64,000 bases of DNA from Burkholderia stabilis (GCF_001742165.1 NZ_CP016442.1:3038001-3102000), one strand, 5' to 3'. Shown: positions 29,612 through 39,527, counted from the first letter of the stretch. Notes: a model not told the origin generated them from the letters alone. Translations and numbers: made by a program.

Positions 29612-31216
29612 TCAGAGCGCCGTCAAGGCGCGCCGGTAGCGGATCGCTTCGGCGATCTGCGCGGCCGTCGGCAGCGGGTCGCCGGCCAGGTCGGCGATCG
29701 TCCGCGCGACCTTCAGCACGCGGAAATACGCGCGCGCCGACCAGCCGAAGCGCTCGCCAGCCTCGCGCAACAGCCGCTCGCCTTCATCCGTCGGCCGGCA
29801 CAGGTCGTCGGTCTCGCGGCCGCTCAGCATGTGATTCGTCTTGCCCTGCCGGCCGAGCTGCAGTGCGCGCGCCTGCGCGACCCGCGCGGCCACCGTGGCG
29901 CTCGACTCGCCGGGCGCGGTCGCGCGGGTCGAGAGTTCGGCCGGCGACAGCGCGGGCAGGTCGATCTGGATGTCGATGCGGTCGAGGAGCGGCCCCGACA
30001 GCTTGCGCAGGTAGCGTGCGGCGACGTCCGGCGAACAGCGGCAGCGCCCGGACGGATCGCCATGCCAGCCGCACGGGCACGGGTTCATCGCGGCGATCAG
30101 CTGGCACGCGGCCGGAAAGTCGGCTTGCTGGGCCGCGCGCGAGATCGTGATGCGGCCGGCTTCCAGCGGCTCGCGCAGCATCTCGAGCACGTGGCGGTCG
30201 AACTCCGGCAACTCGTCGAGGAACAGCACGCCGAGGTGCGCGAGCGTGATCTCGCCCGGCTGCGGCGGATTGCGGCCGCCGACCAGCGCGGCGGCGCTCG
30301 ACGAGTGATGCGGCGCGCGGAATGGCCGCCGGCGCCACTGCGCGGGCGAAAAGCCGAGACGGCTCGCGGAAAGGAGGGCGGCGGACGTCAGCGCCTCGTC
30401 GTCGGTCAGCGGCGGCAGGAGGCCGGCCAGCCGCGCGGCCAGCATCGACTTGCCGGCCCCTGGCGGCCCGACCATCAGCATGTGATGGCCGCCCGCCGCG
30501 GCGACTTCCAGCGCGCGCCGGGCGCCGCGCTGGCCGATCACGTCCGCGAGATCGGGCGCGGCCGGCGCCGGCAGCCCGTCGAGGCACGGCGCCGCGACCG
30601 GCTCGAGGCGCCCGTCCGGTGTACCGGCGAGGTGCGCGCACAGCGCGGGCAGGTCGCGCGCGCCGAACACGGTGACGCCCGGCACGAGCGCGGCTTCAGC
30701 CGCGCTGTCGAGCGGCAGGTACAGCTCGGGTGCGCGCAACGTTGCCGCCGGGCAGGTCGCTTCGGCGGAATCGGGGCCAGAATCCATCCCTGAAGTTGAG
30801 CCGACGGTGCCCGCCTGCCAGTCCCGCGCTGCGCCGCACGCCATCGCGAACGCGCCGCGCATCGGCCGCAGCGCGCCGGTCAGCGACAGTTCGCCCGCGA
30901 ATTCGCGGCCGGCCAGCGCGTCGGCCGGGATCTGGCCGTTCGCGGCAAGGATGCCGAGCGCGATCGGCAGGTCGAACCGGCCCGATTCCTTCGGCAGGTC
31001 GGCCGGCGCGAGGTTGACGGTGATGCGGCGCACCGGAAATTCGAATCCGCAGTTCTGCAGCGCGGCGCGTACGCGCTCGCGACTCTCGCGGACTTCGAGA
31101 TCGGGCAGGCCGACGATCGAGAACGACGGCAACCCGTTGGCAAGGTGGACTTCGACGGTGACGTCCGGCGCACGGCCGGACGCGGGCGCGCGACTGCGCA
31201 CCACGGCGAGCGACAT
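29612..31216 (-). CDS. comM: YifB/ComM family AAA ATPase
   Basis: A 534-residue Mg-chelatase-like AAA+ protein. It has the N-terminal Lon-protease-like fold (MSLAVVRSRAPASGRAPDV), a central ATPase with Walker A VGPPGAGKSMLA and Walker B LFLDELPEF, and a C-terminal zinc-type cysteine region NPCPCGWHGDPSGRCRC. ComM acts as a helicase promoting branch migration in natural transformation. The start at 31216 gives the usual length. Confidence 0.92.
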   Translation of the reverse strand: MSLAVVRSRAPASGRAPDVTVEVHLANGLPSFSIVGLPDLEVRESRERVRAALQNCGFEFPVRRITVNLAPADLPKESGRFDLPIALGILAANGQIPADALAGREFAGELSLTGALRPMRGAFAMACGAARDWQAGTVGSTSGMDSGPDSAEATCPAATLRAPELYLPLDSAAEAALVPGVTVFGARDLPALCAHLAGTPDGRLEPVAAPCLDGLPAPAAPDLADVIGQRGARRALEVAAAGGHHMLMVGPPGAGKSMLAARLAGLLPPLTDDEALTSAALLSASRLGFSPAQWRRRPFRAPHHSSSAAALVGGRNPPQPGEITLAHLGVLFLDELPEFDRHVLEMLREPLEAGRITISRAAQQADFPAACQLIAAMNPCPCGWHGDPSGRCRCSPDVAARYLRKLSGPLLDRIDIQIDLPALSPAELSTRATAPGESSATVAARVAQARALQLGRQGKTNHMLSGRETDDLCRPTDEGERLLREAGERFGWSARAYFRVLKVARTIADLAGDPLPTAAQIAEAIRYRRALTAL

Positions 31217-31340
31217 GGAGGCTCCTGTAAACGAGGCGGGCGACGGCCGTTCGGGGCCGCATGCCGCGGAAAGCGGAGAAATCGGTGCGCGCTTGCCGGC
31301 GTGGCGCGGGGGAAAGAACGAGGCACTGCTGAACGACAGA

Positions 31341-31425
31341 CTGCGAAGAGCGGAGGACTACGAAGAGCGGGGAACTGCGAAGAGCGATGGACTGCGAGGA
31401 ACGACGGACGACGAAGAACGGCGAA
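31341..31425. repeat. Five-copy 17-bp purine-rich tandem repeat
   Basis: Five head-to-tail degenerate copies of CTGCGAAGAGCGGAGGA-like sequence occupy exactly 85 bp, with a partial sixth copy before them. They lie between comM and ubiK, outside any convincing gene. Copies differ by two to five bases. There is no spacer structure, so it is a minisatellite-like array. Confidence 0.8.
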
Positions 31426-31496
31426 ACGGTTTCGGCGGTGGGCGCGGGTCGCGCGAGGCGGCCCGCGCCCGGACCTTGCGGTCGGTTACGGGGCCG

Positions 31497-31748
31497 TCAG
31501 GCCTGCGGCGCTGCGAGCTTCTGCTCGAGTTCCGCGACGCGCTTTTCGAGTTCCTCGAGGCGCACGCGGGTGCGGGCGAGCACCTGTGCCTGCGTGTCGA
31601 ATTCCTCGCGCGTGACGAGATCGAGTTTCGAGAAGCCTTGCGACAGCATGGCCTTCACGTTGCGCTCGACGTCCTTGGCCGGCGAGTTTTTCAGCAGGTC
31701 GCTGACGCGCGACTGCAGATCGTTGAAAACGTCGCTGGGTTGCTTCAT
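31497..31748 (-). CDS. ubiK: Ubiquinone biosynthesis accessory factor UbiK (BMFP domain)
   Basis: An 83-residue protein of the BMFP/YqiC family, acting as an accessory factor in ubiquinone synthesis together with UbiJ. The N-terminal half forms an amphipathic helix (VFNDLQSRVSDLLKN) and the C-terminal half a coiled coil (LEELEKRVAELEQKL). The ATG at 31748 is chosen by match to the family; the frame continues upstream to 32027 without it. It is separated from comM by the tandem-repeat region. Confidence 0.9.
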   Translation of the reverse strand: MKQPSDVFNDLQSRVSDLLKNSPAKDVERNVKAMLSQGFSKLDLVTREEFDTQAQVLARTRVRLEELEKRVAELEQKLAAPQA

Positions 31749-31762
31749 GTGATTTCCTTCCT

Positions 31763-31779
31763 TGCACAAAAATTGTGCA
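31763..31779. promoter_or_regulatory. NtrC-type enhancer site
   Basis: TGCACAAAAATTGTGCA is a perfect palindrome of the form GCAC-N7-GTGC expected for NtrC. It lies about 265 bp before the glnK promoter and 15 bp before the ubiK start. NtrC sites act at a distance, so glnK is the likely target. Confidence 0.7.
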
Positions 31780-31904
31780 TCTTCAGTTGCGTACGTGCCC
31801 ATGATGCACGCATGACCGGAAATGGTGCGCCGGGAGCGCGAATTCCGGGCATGGCGCCCGCATGGGTGAATGTCCCTGCGATCCGGGACGTGCGTGCACT
31901 CTAG

Positions 31905-32441
<537 letters not shown>

Positions 32442-32478
32442 CAGAACAGACAAGACAAGCGACAAGAGGAAACCCAAG

Positions 32479-33990
32479 ATGCGCAAACTTCTGATGTCCC
32501 TGCTGATGGCCGGCTCGCTGATCGCGGCCGGCGTCGGCCCCGCGCTCGCCGACGACGCGGCGTCCGCCGCGGCTGCGTCCGCACCCGCCGCAACGGCTTC
32601 CGATGCATCGTCCGCCGCTGCGCCCGCCGCATCGGCGCCGGCCGCAACGGATGCCTCCGCCGCCGCGGCAGCCGCCCCGGCTTCGGGCGCCGCCGACGCA
32701 TCGGCCGCTGCCGCCGCATCGGCACCGGCCGCACCCGCCGCGCCGACCGCGCCGTTCTCCGTCGATTCGTCGAAGATCAGTGCGGGCGACACCGCGTGGA
32801 TGCTGACCTCCACCGCGCTCGTGCTGTTCATGACGATCCCCGGCCTCGCGCTGTTCTACGCCGGCATGGTCCGCAAGAAGAACGTGCTCGCGACCGTGAT
32901 GCAGAGCTTCGCGATCACCGCGGTGATCACGGTGCTGTGGACGGTGGTCGGCTACAGCCTCGCGTTCACGCCGGGCAACGGCTTCATCGGCGGCCTGTCG
33001 CGCGCGTTCCTGCACGGAATGAATTACATCCACGGCGACAAGGCGACGACGCTGACCGTCAGCCACCTCGCGCCGACGATTCCGGAATCGGTCTACTTCG
33101 TCTACCAGATGACGTTCGCGATCATCACGCCGGCGCTGATCTGCGGCGCGTTCGCCGATCGCATGAAGTTCTCGGCGATGCTCGTGTTCATGACGCTCTG
33201 GTCGCTGATCGTCTATGTGCCGATCGCGCACATGGTGTGGGAACCGACCGGCTGGCTGTCGTCGGACGGCGTGCTCGACTTCGCGGGTGGCACCGTCGTG
33301 CACATCAACGCCGGTATCGCAGGCCTCGTGTCGTGCCTGGTGCTCGGCAAGCGCGTCGGTTACGGCCGTGAATCGATGGCGCCGCACAACCTCGTGCTGA
33401 CGATGATCGGCGGCTCGATGCTGTGGGTCGGCTGGTTCGGCTTCAACGCGGGCTCCGCAGTCGCGGCCGACGGCCGTGCCGGCTTCGCGATGCTGACCAC
33501 GCAAGTGGCGACCGCCTGCGCGGCGCTCGGCTGGATGTTTGCCGAGTGGATCGCGAAGGGCAAGCCGTCGGTGCTCGGCATCGTGTCGGGCGCGGTCGCG
33601 GGTCTCGTCGCGATCACGCCGGCCGCCGGCTTCGTCGGCGTGACGGGCGCACTCGTGATCGGTATCGCGGCGGGCGTCGTGTGCTTCTGGTCGGCCACGT
33701 GGCTCAAGTCGAAGCTCGGCTACGACGATTCGCTCGATGCGTTCGGCGTGCACGGTGTGGGCGGGATTCTCGGCGCGCTGCTGACCGGCGTGTTCGCGGT
33801 CAAGGACATCGGCGGCGCCGACGGCAGCCTGCTGCTGCAGGCCAAGGGCGTGCTGATCACGCTGGTCTACAGCGGCGTGCTGAGCTTCGTGCTGCTGAAG
33901 CTGATCGACCTGACGATGGGCTTGCGCGTGTCCGAAGAGGAAGAGCGCGAAGGCCTCGACGTGATCCTGCACGGCGAGCATGTCGAATAA
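32479..33990 (+). CDS. amtB: Ammonium transporter AmtB
   Basis: A 503-residue ammonium channel with a signal peptide (residues 1-25) and eleven transmembrane helices from about residue 103. The Amt signature appears in DFAGGTVVHINAGIAGLV, with the pore histidine there, and the second pore histidine in FGVHGVGGILGALL. Between the signal peptide and first helix is an unusually long stretch (about 27-92) that is almost all Ala, Ser and Pro. It is the partner of GlnK. Confidence 0.95.
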   Translation: MRKLLMSLLMAGSLIAAGVGPALADDAASAAAASAPAATASDASSAAAPAASAPAATDASAAAAAAPASGAADASAAAAASAPAAPAAPTAPFSVDSSKISAGDTAWMLTSTALVLFMTIPGLALFYAGMVRKKNVLATVMQSFAITAVITVLWTVVGYSLAFTPGNGFIGGLSRAFLHGMNYIHGDKATTLTVSHLAPTIPESVYFVYQMTFAIITPALICGAFADRMKFSAMLVFMTLWSLIVYVPIAHMVWEPTGWLSSDGVLDFAGGTVVHINAGIAGLVSCLVLGKRVGYGRESMAPHNLVLTMIGGSMLWVGWFGFNAGSAVAADGRAGFAMLTTQVATACAALGWMFAEWIAKGKPSVLGIVSGAVAGLVAITPAAGFVGVTGALVIGIAAGVVCFWSATWLKSKLGYDDSLDAFGVHGVGGILGALLTGVFAVKDIGGADGSLLLQAKGVLITLVYSGVLSFVLLKLIDLTMGLRVSEEEEREGLDVILHGEHVE

Positions 33991-34056
33991 GTCATAAGGA
34001 TGGACGGCGGGCCGCCGCGACGACGGCGCCCGTCACGAATGAGCGCAGCGACTTCG

Positions 34057-34083
34057 GCCCGCCCCACCCGGCGGGCTTTTTTT
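34057..34083 (+). terminator. Rho-independent terminator after amtB
   Basis: A seven-base stem GCCCGCC / GGCGGGC with a six-base loop is followed by seven T residues. It lies 66 bases after the amtB stop. Confidence 0.9.
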
Positions 34084-34234
34084 CTCCTGCCGCCTGCTGC
34101 CGTAGCGCATAACCCTGCGCGCTATCGGGTCAATAGCCGAAAACTTCCTCCAAACCCTTGCGAAGCCGGGAACAATCCCCAAATGGGCAGGGCAATTGCT
34201 CTACAATCTTCATTCTCCCGCTCGCGAGTGATTC

Positions 34235-35524
34235 ATGGTTCCCCACCTCGTTACCGCGTTGAATGGTCCGCTGCTCGAACTCGAGCAGAAGATCCTCGAC
34301 GCGACGCCTGCGATCGAACGCTGGTTCAGGCTCGAATGGCAGGAACATACCCCGCCGTTCTATTGTTCGGTGGACCTGCGCAATGCCGGCTTCAAGCTGG
34401 CGCCCGTCGACGCGAACCTGTTTCCCGGCGCGTTCAACAATCTGCCGTCCGAAGTGCTGCCGCTCGCCGTGCAGGCCGCGATGGCCGCGATCGAAAAGAT
34501 CTGCCCTGACGCGAAGAACCTGCTCGTGATTCCCGAGCTGCCGACCCGCAACGCGTTCTACCTCGAAAACGTCGCGCGCCTCGCGACGATCATGCGCCAG
34601 GCCGGCCTGAACGTGCGCTTCGGCTCGCTCGACCCGAGCATCACCGACATGACGCCGATCACGCTGGCCGACGGCCAGAAGATCGTGCTCGAACCGCTCG
34701 AGCGTTCGCAGCGCCGCCTCGGCCTGAAGAATTTCGACCCGTGCTCGATCCTGCTGAACAACGACCTGTCGGCCGGCATCCCGGGCGTGCTGGAAAACCT
34801 GCACGAGCAATACCTGCTGCCGCCGCTGCACGCGGGCTGGGCCGTGCGCCGCAAGTCGACGCACTTCTCGTGCTACGACGACGTCGCGAAGAAATTCGCG
34901 AAGATGGTCGGCGTCGATCCGTGGATGGTGAATCCGTATTTCGCGCACGTGGAAGGCGTCGACTGGCAGGCGCATGAAGGCGAGCAGGCGCTCGCCGACG
35001 CGATCGACGGCGTGCTGAAGAAGATCGCGCGCAAGTACCGCGAATACGGGATCAGCGAAAAGCCGTACGTCGTCGTGAAGGCCGACGCGGGCACGGCGGG
35101 GCGCGGCGTGATGACCGTGCACGACGCGGCCGAGATCGGCCGCCTGTCGAAGGCCGAGCGCGCGCAGATGGCCGAATCGAAGGCCGGCCTCGCGGTGCGG
35201 GACGTGATCGTGCAGGAAGGCGTCTATACGTTCGAGCGCGTCGGCGACGAAGTCGCGGAGCCCGTCGTGTACATGATCGACCGCTACGTGGTCGGCGGTT
35301 TCTACCGCACGCACGGCGGCCGCGAGCGCGACCAGAACCTGAACGCGCCCGGCATGCACTACGTGCCGCTCGGCTTCGAGCACACCGCGCTGCCGGATGC
35401 CGGCGCCAAGCCGGGCGCCGCGCCGCCGAACCGTTTCTACATGTACGGCGTCGTCGCGCGACTGGCGCTGATCGCGTCGTCGATCGAACTGGAAAAGACC
35501 GATCCCGAAGCCATCCAGGTGTAA
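34235..35524 (+). CDS. gshA: Glutamate-cysteine ligase
   Basis: A 429-residue glutamate-cysteine ligase of the proteobacterial type described from Acidithiobacillus, distinct from E. coli GshA. It catalyses the first step of glutathione synthesis, joining glutamate and cysteine with ATP. Recognisable segments are VDLRNAGFKLAPVDANLFPG and the ATP-grasp-like KADAGTAGRGVMTVHD. The ATG at 34235 gives the normal length. A TACAAT at 34202-34207 may be part of the promoter. gshB follows after 26 bases. Confidence 0.92.
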   Translation: MVPHLVTALNGPLLELEQKILDATPAIERWFRLEWQEHTPPFYCSVDLRNAGFKLAPVDANLFPGAFNNLPSEVLPLAVQAAMAAIEKICPDAKNLLVIPELPTRNAFYLENVARLATIMRQAGLNVRFGSLDPSITDMTPITLADGQKIVLEPLERSQRRLGLKNFDPCSILLNNDLSAGIPGVLENLHEQYLLPPLHAGWAVRRKSTHFSCYDDVAKKFAKMVGVDPWMVNPYFAHVEGVDWQAHEGEQALADAIDGVLKKIARKYREYGISEKPYVVVKADAGTAGRGVMTVHDAAEIGRLSKAERAQMAESKAGLAVRDVIVQEGVYTFERVGDEVAEPVVYMIDRYVVGGFYRTHGGRERDQNLNAPGMHYVPLGFEHTALPDAGAKPGAAPPNRFYMYGVVARLALIASSIELEKTDPEAIQV

Positions 35525-35550
35525 CGGACCTTCGCTACGTACAGGACCTC

Positions 35551-36507
35551 ATGGACATTCTCTTTATCGCCGACCCGCTCGAGCACTTCAAGATCTACAA
35601 GGATTCGACCTACGCGATGATGGCTGAGGCCGCGCGGCGCGGGCATGCGGTGTACGCATGCGAGCCGCGTCACCTCGCGTGGACGGGTTCCGCGGTCGAG
35701 GCCGACGTGCGGCGCATCACGTTCGTCGGTGAGCTCGACGATCTCCATCGCGAGACCTGGTTCGAAGCCGGTCCGTCCGACGCACGCCGCCTCGAATCGT
35801 TCGGCGCGGTGCTGATGCGCAAGGATCCGCCGTTCGACATGGAGTACGTGACGTCGACGTGGCTGCTCGAGCTGGCCGAGCGCGCGGGTGCGCGCGTGTT
35901 CAACAAGGCGCAGTCGATCCGCGACCATTCCGAGAAACTCGCGATCGGCGAGTTTCCGCAGTTCGTCGCGCCGACGCTCGTCACGCGCGACGCGAAGCGG
36001 CTGCGCGCATTCCACGCCGAGCACGGCGACGTGATCCTGAAGCCGCTCGACGGCATGGGCGGGATGGGCGTGTTCCGCGTGAAGCCGGACGGCATGAACC
36101 TCGGCTCGATCGTCGAAATGCTGAGTCACGACGGCACGCGTTCGGTGATGGCACAGAAGTTCATCCCCGAGATCAAGGCCGGCGACAAGCGCATCCTGCT
36201 GATCGGCGGCGAGCCCGTGCCGTATTCGCTCGCGCGGATTCCGCAGGGCAGCGAGGTGCGCGGCAATCTCGCCGCGGGCGGGCTCGGCGTCGCACAGCCG
36301 CTGACCGCGCGCGATCGCGAGATCGCCGCAACGCTCGGCCCCGTGCTGGCATCGCGCGGGCTGCTGCTGGTCGGCCTCGATGCGATCGGCGACTGGCTGA
36401 CCGAGGTGAACGTCACGAGCCCGACGTGCTTCCGCGAGATCATGGAGCAGACGGGCTTCGACGTCGCCGCGATGTTCATCGACGCGCTGGAGTGTGCGGC
36501 CGCGTAG
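35551..36507 (+). CDS. gshB: Glutathione synthetase
   Basis: A 318-residue ATP-grasp enzyme adding glycine to gamma-glutamylcysteine. The opening MDILFIADPLEHFKIYKDST, the glycine-rich ATP loop KPLDGMGGMGVFR and the metal-site end EVNVTSPTCFREI are typical of GshB. It forms an operon with gshA. Confidence 0.96.
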   Translation: MDILFIADPLEHFKIYKDSTYAMMAEAARRGHAVYACEPRHLAWTGSAVEADVRRITFVGELDDLHRETWFEAGPSDARRLESFGAVLMRKDPPFDMEYVTSTWLLELAERAGARVFNKAQSIRDHSEKLAIGEFPQFVAPTLVTRDAKRLRAFHAEHGDVILKPLDGMGGMGVFRVKPDGMNLGSIVEMLSHDGTRSVMAQKFIPEIKAGDKRILLIGGEPVPYSLARIPQGSEVRGNLAAGGLGVAQPLTARDREIAATLGPVLASRGLLLVGLDAIGDWLTEVNVTSPTCFREIMEQTGFDVAAMFIDALECAAA

Positions 36508-36738
36508 GCCGCTTCCCGCGCAACCCCGGCGGCGGCCGCGCAGGTCCCCCGTCGCCGGAGCAGCTTGACCGGCCTGCTACAATGCCCGCTTGCCAGGCGC
36601 CGTGATCGGCGCGCCGAAGGCCCGGCGGTCGGGCCGAAACTGTTGCAAGGCTGAACATGAAACGTCTCCCACACTCGCTACGCTCTTTGCCCCGCCGCGG
36701 GGTGTCGGCCCGCCAGGGGCGGCCGGGAGCGAACTGAC

Positions 36739-37209
36739 ATGGCCGGGATTCTGATCATCGCGCACGCCCCGCTCGCCACCGCGCTGCGGGACTGCATCGC
36801 GCACATCTACGGCGGCGTGCCCGCACGCATCGGCTGTATCGACGTGATGGCGGACAGCGATCCGACCCAGGTGATGGCGTTCGCGCACGCGGAGCTCGCG
36901 CGGCTCAAGGAAGACAACGGCGTGGTCGTGCTGACGGACATGTACGGCGCGACGCCCGCGAACATCGCGGGCCAGCTCGCGAAGATCGACAACGTGCGCG
37001 TGCTGGCGGGCGTGAACCTGCCGATGCTCGTACGGGCCGTCTGCTATCGCACCGTGCCGCTCGACAAGCTCGTCGACAAGACGCTGTCCGGCGGTGCGAA
37101 GGGCGTCCATGAAGTATCGGCCGGCACGCCGCCGCCGCCGACGGAAACCGGCTGCGGCCAGTGCGCGCCGATTCCGCCGGAACCGCAACCGCGCACCGAA
37201 TCGCACTGA
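36739..37209 (+). CDS. PTS EIIA, mannose/fructose-type
   Basis: A 156-residue EIIA of the mannose superfamily. The phosphorylated histidine is H9 in ILIIAHAPLATAL, and the LTDMYGATPANIA segment is conserved. The last 25 residues are Pro-rich and outside the domain. It lies ahead of HPr and EI without any EIIB or EIIC gene in the window, which suggests regulatory rather than transport use. Confidence 0.9.
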   Translation: MAGILIIAHAPLATALRDCIAHIYGGVPARIGCIDVMADSDPTQVMAFAHAELARLKEDNGVVVLTDMYGATPANIAGQLAKIDNVRVLAGVNLPMLVRAVCYRTVPLDKLVDKTLSGGAKGVHEVSAGTPPPPTETGCGQCAPIPPEPQPRTESH

Positions 37210-37283
37210 CCACCCCGTTTTCCGTTTTAGAACGACCCGCCGACGCGCGCCGCCGGCGGTCCCGACCGACCCGACCGAGAATC

Positions 37284-37553
37284 ATGCTTCAACAAGAAAC
37301 CACCATCGTCAATAAATTGGGGCTCCATGCGCGCGCATCGGCCAAGCTTACGCAACTGGCCGGCAACTTCCAGTCGGAAGTCTGGATGACGCGCAACGGG
37401 CGCAAGATCAATGCAAAGAGCATCATGGGCGTGATGATGCTGGCGGCGGGCATCGGCAGCACCGTGACGATCGAGACCGAAGGGTCTGACGAGCGGGAAG
37501 CGATGGATGCGTTGCTGAAGCTGATCGCGGACAAGTTCGGCGAAGGCCAGTGA
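37284..37553 (+). CDS. ptsH: Phosphocarrier protein HPr
   Basis: An 89-residue HPr. The phosphocarrier histidine is H15 in GLHARAS, and S46 in NAKSIMGVMMLAAG is the residue that HPr kinase modifies. It passes phosphate from EI to EIIA proteins. It follows the EIIA gene by 74 bases and is ended by an intrinsic terminator before ptsI. Confidence 0.96.
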   Translation: MLQQETTIVNKLGLHARASAKLTQLAGNFQSEVWMTRNGRKINAKSIMGVMMLAAGIGSTVTIETEGSDEREAMDALLKLIADKFGEGQ

Positions 37554-37586
37554 TCCCCGCGCGGAATCATTGCCGTTTCCAGTCAG

Positions 37587-37614
37587 AATGCCGCGGATTT
37601 CGCGGCATTTTTTT
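37587..37614 (+). terminator. Rho-independent terminator after ptsH
   Basis: AATGCCGCG-GATTT-CGCGGCATT followed by a run of T residues, 33 bases after the ptsH stop. It separates ptsH from ptsI. Confidence 0.9.
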
Positions 37615-37681
37615 CATCGGAAGCATTGATGCGGAATGCGCAATGCTGCGCTGCATGCAGTCAGCAGGGAGTCGCGGAATT

Positions 37682-37687
37682 TATAAT
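37682..37687 (+). promoter_or_regulatory. Possible -10 box for ptsI
   Basis: A perfect TATAAT lies between the ptsH terminator and the ptsI start. The region 17 bases upstream is a poor -35 match. Confidence 0.4.
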
Positions 37688-37754
37688 CGGTAACCGGGGT
37701 CATAAGCGCATCGCAGCAGTGTGCCGCGGCTTTACTTGTACAGAGGAGGTGCGC

Positions 37755-39527
37755 GTGTCCTTCACGCTGCATGGCATTCCCGTCTCACGTGGTATCGCGA
37801 TCGGGCGAGCGTATCTGATCGCGCCGGCGGCGCTCGACGTCGCTCATTACCTGGTCGAGGCGACCCAGATCGACGCCGAGGTCGAGCGATTCCGCACGGC
37901 GCTCGACGTCGTGCATCACGAACTCGAAGCGCTGCGCGCCGACCTGACCGACGACACCCCGAGCGAAGTGGGCGCGTTCATCGACGTCCACATGATGATC
38001 CTCAACGACGCGATGCTCGTGCAGGAAACCATCGACCTGATCCGCACGCGCCGCTACAACGTCGAGTGGGCGCTGACCGAGCAGCTCGAATTGCTCACGC
38101 GCCACTTCGACGACATCGAGGACGAATACCTGCGCGAGCGCAAGGCCGACATCGAGCAGGTGGTCGAGCGCGTGCTGAAGGCGCTCGCCGGCGCGCCATC
38201 CGCGTCGCAGGCGCTCGATCGCGCGGCCGCGAACGGCACGAACGAGATGATCGTCGTCGCGCACGACATCGCGCCGGCCGACATGATGCAGTTCAAGACG
38301 CAGTCGTTCCAGGCGTTCGTCACCGATCTCGGCGGGCGCACGTCGCACACGGCGATCGTTGCGCGCAGCCTCGGCATTCCGGCCGCGGTCGGCGTGCAGC
38401 ACGCGAGCGCGCTGATCCGTCAGGACGACCTGATCATCGTCGACGGCGACCAGGGCATCGTGATCGTCGATCCGGCGCCGATCGTCCTCGAGGAGTATTC
38501 GTACCGCCAGTCCGAAAAGCTGCTGGAGCAACGCAAGCTGCAGCGTTTGAAGTTCTCGCCGACGCAAACGTTGTGCGGTACCAAGATCGAGCTGTACGCG
38601 AACATCGAGCTGCCCGACGACGCGAAGGCGGCCGTCGAGGCCGGCGCGGTCGGCGTCGGCCTGTTCCGCTCCGAGTTCCTGTTCATGCATCAGAAGGAGA
38701 TGCCGGAGGAGGAGGAGCAGTTCGCCGCGTACAAGCGGGCCGTCGAGTGGATGAAGGGCATGCCGGTGACGATCCGCACGATCGACGTCGGCGCGGACAA
38801 GCCGCTCGAGGCGCTCGACGAAGGCTACGAGACGGCGCCGAACCCGGCGCTCGGCCTGCGCGCGATTCGCTGGAGCCTGTCCGAGCCGCAGATGTTCCTC
38901 ACGCAGTTGCGCGCGATCCTGCGCGCGTCGGCGTTCGGCCAGGTGAAGATCCTGATCCCGATGCTCGCGCACGCGCAGGAGATCGACCAGACGCTCGACC
39001 TGATCCGCGAGGCGAAGCGCCAGCTCGACGATGCGGGGCTCGCGTACGACCCGAACGTGCGCATCGGCGCGATGATCGAGATTCCGGCCGCGGCGATCGC
39101 GCTGCCGCTGTTCCTGAAGCGGTTCGATTTCCTGTCGATCGGCACGAACGACCTGATCCAGTACACGCTCGCGATCGACCGCGCGGACAACGCGGTCGCG
39201 CATTTGTACGACCCGCTGCATCCGGCCGTGCTGCACCTGATCTCGTACACGTTGCGCGAAGCGAAACGCGCGGGCGTGTCGGTGTCGGTGTGCGGGGAAA
39301 TGGCCGGTGATCCGGCGCTCACGCGCCTGTTGCTCGGGATGGGGCTCACCGAGTTCTCGATGCACCCGAGCCAGTTGCTCGTCGTGAAGCAGGAAATCCT
39401 GCGCGCGCACCTGAAGGCGCTCGAGAAACCGACGGCCGACGTGCTGGCCGCGTTCGAGCCGGAGGAAGTGCAGGCGGCGCTGAAGCGCCTGTCGGTCGCC
39501 GAGCCGCGCGCGGACGCCGCCGCATAA
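37755..39527 (+). CDS. ptsI: Phosphoenolpyruvate-protein phosphotransferase (EI)
   Basis: A 590-residue EI that takes phosphate from PEP and gives it to HPr. The phosphohistidine is H198 in GGRTSHTAIVARSLGIP, and the PEP-binding part includes LFRSEFLFM and the catalytic cysteine region SVCGEMAGDP. The GTG at 37755 is chosen because EI homology starts with SFTLHGIPVSRGIA and a GAGGAGG site lies just before; the frame continues upstream to 37626. Unlike the usual ptsHI arrangement, a terminator stands between it and ptsH. Confidence 0.93.
   Translation: MSFTLHGIPVSRGIAIGRAYLIAPAALDVAHYLVEATQIDAEVERFRTALDVVHHELEALRADLTDDTPSEVGAFIDVHMMILNDAMLVQETIDLIRTRRYNVEWALTEQLELLTRHFDDIEDEYLRERKADIEQVVERVLKALAGAPSASQALDRAAANGTNEMIVVAHDIAPADMMQFKTQSFQAFVTDLGGRTSHTAIVARSLGIPAAVGVQHASALIRQDDLIIVDGDQGIVIVDPAPIVLEEYSYRQSEKLLEQRKLQRLKFSPTQTLCGTKIELYANIELPDDAKAAVEAGAVGVGLFRSEFLFMHQKEMPEEEEQFAAYKRAVEWMKGMPVTIRTIDVGADKPLEALDEGYETAPNPALGLRAIRWSLSEPQMFLTQLRAILRASAFGQVKILIPMLAHAQEIDQTLDLIREAKRQLDDAGLAYDPNVRIGAMIEIPAAAIALPLFLKRFDFLSIGTNDLIQYTLAIDRADNAVAHLYDPLHPAVLHLISYTLREAKRAGVSVSVCGEMAGDPALTRLLLGMGLTEFSMHPSQLLVVKQEILRAHLKALEKPTADVLAAFEPEEVQAALKRLSVAEPRADAAA

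Noticed and set aside
31341..31425. A CRISPR array
   Set aside because: The 17-bp units are contiguous with no spacers, are diverged, and no cas gene is near.
36566..36583. A TTGACC / TACAAT promoter before the PTS EIIA gene
   Set aside because: The two elements are only seven bases apart, too close for a sigma-70 promoter; TACAAT alone may still be a -10 box.
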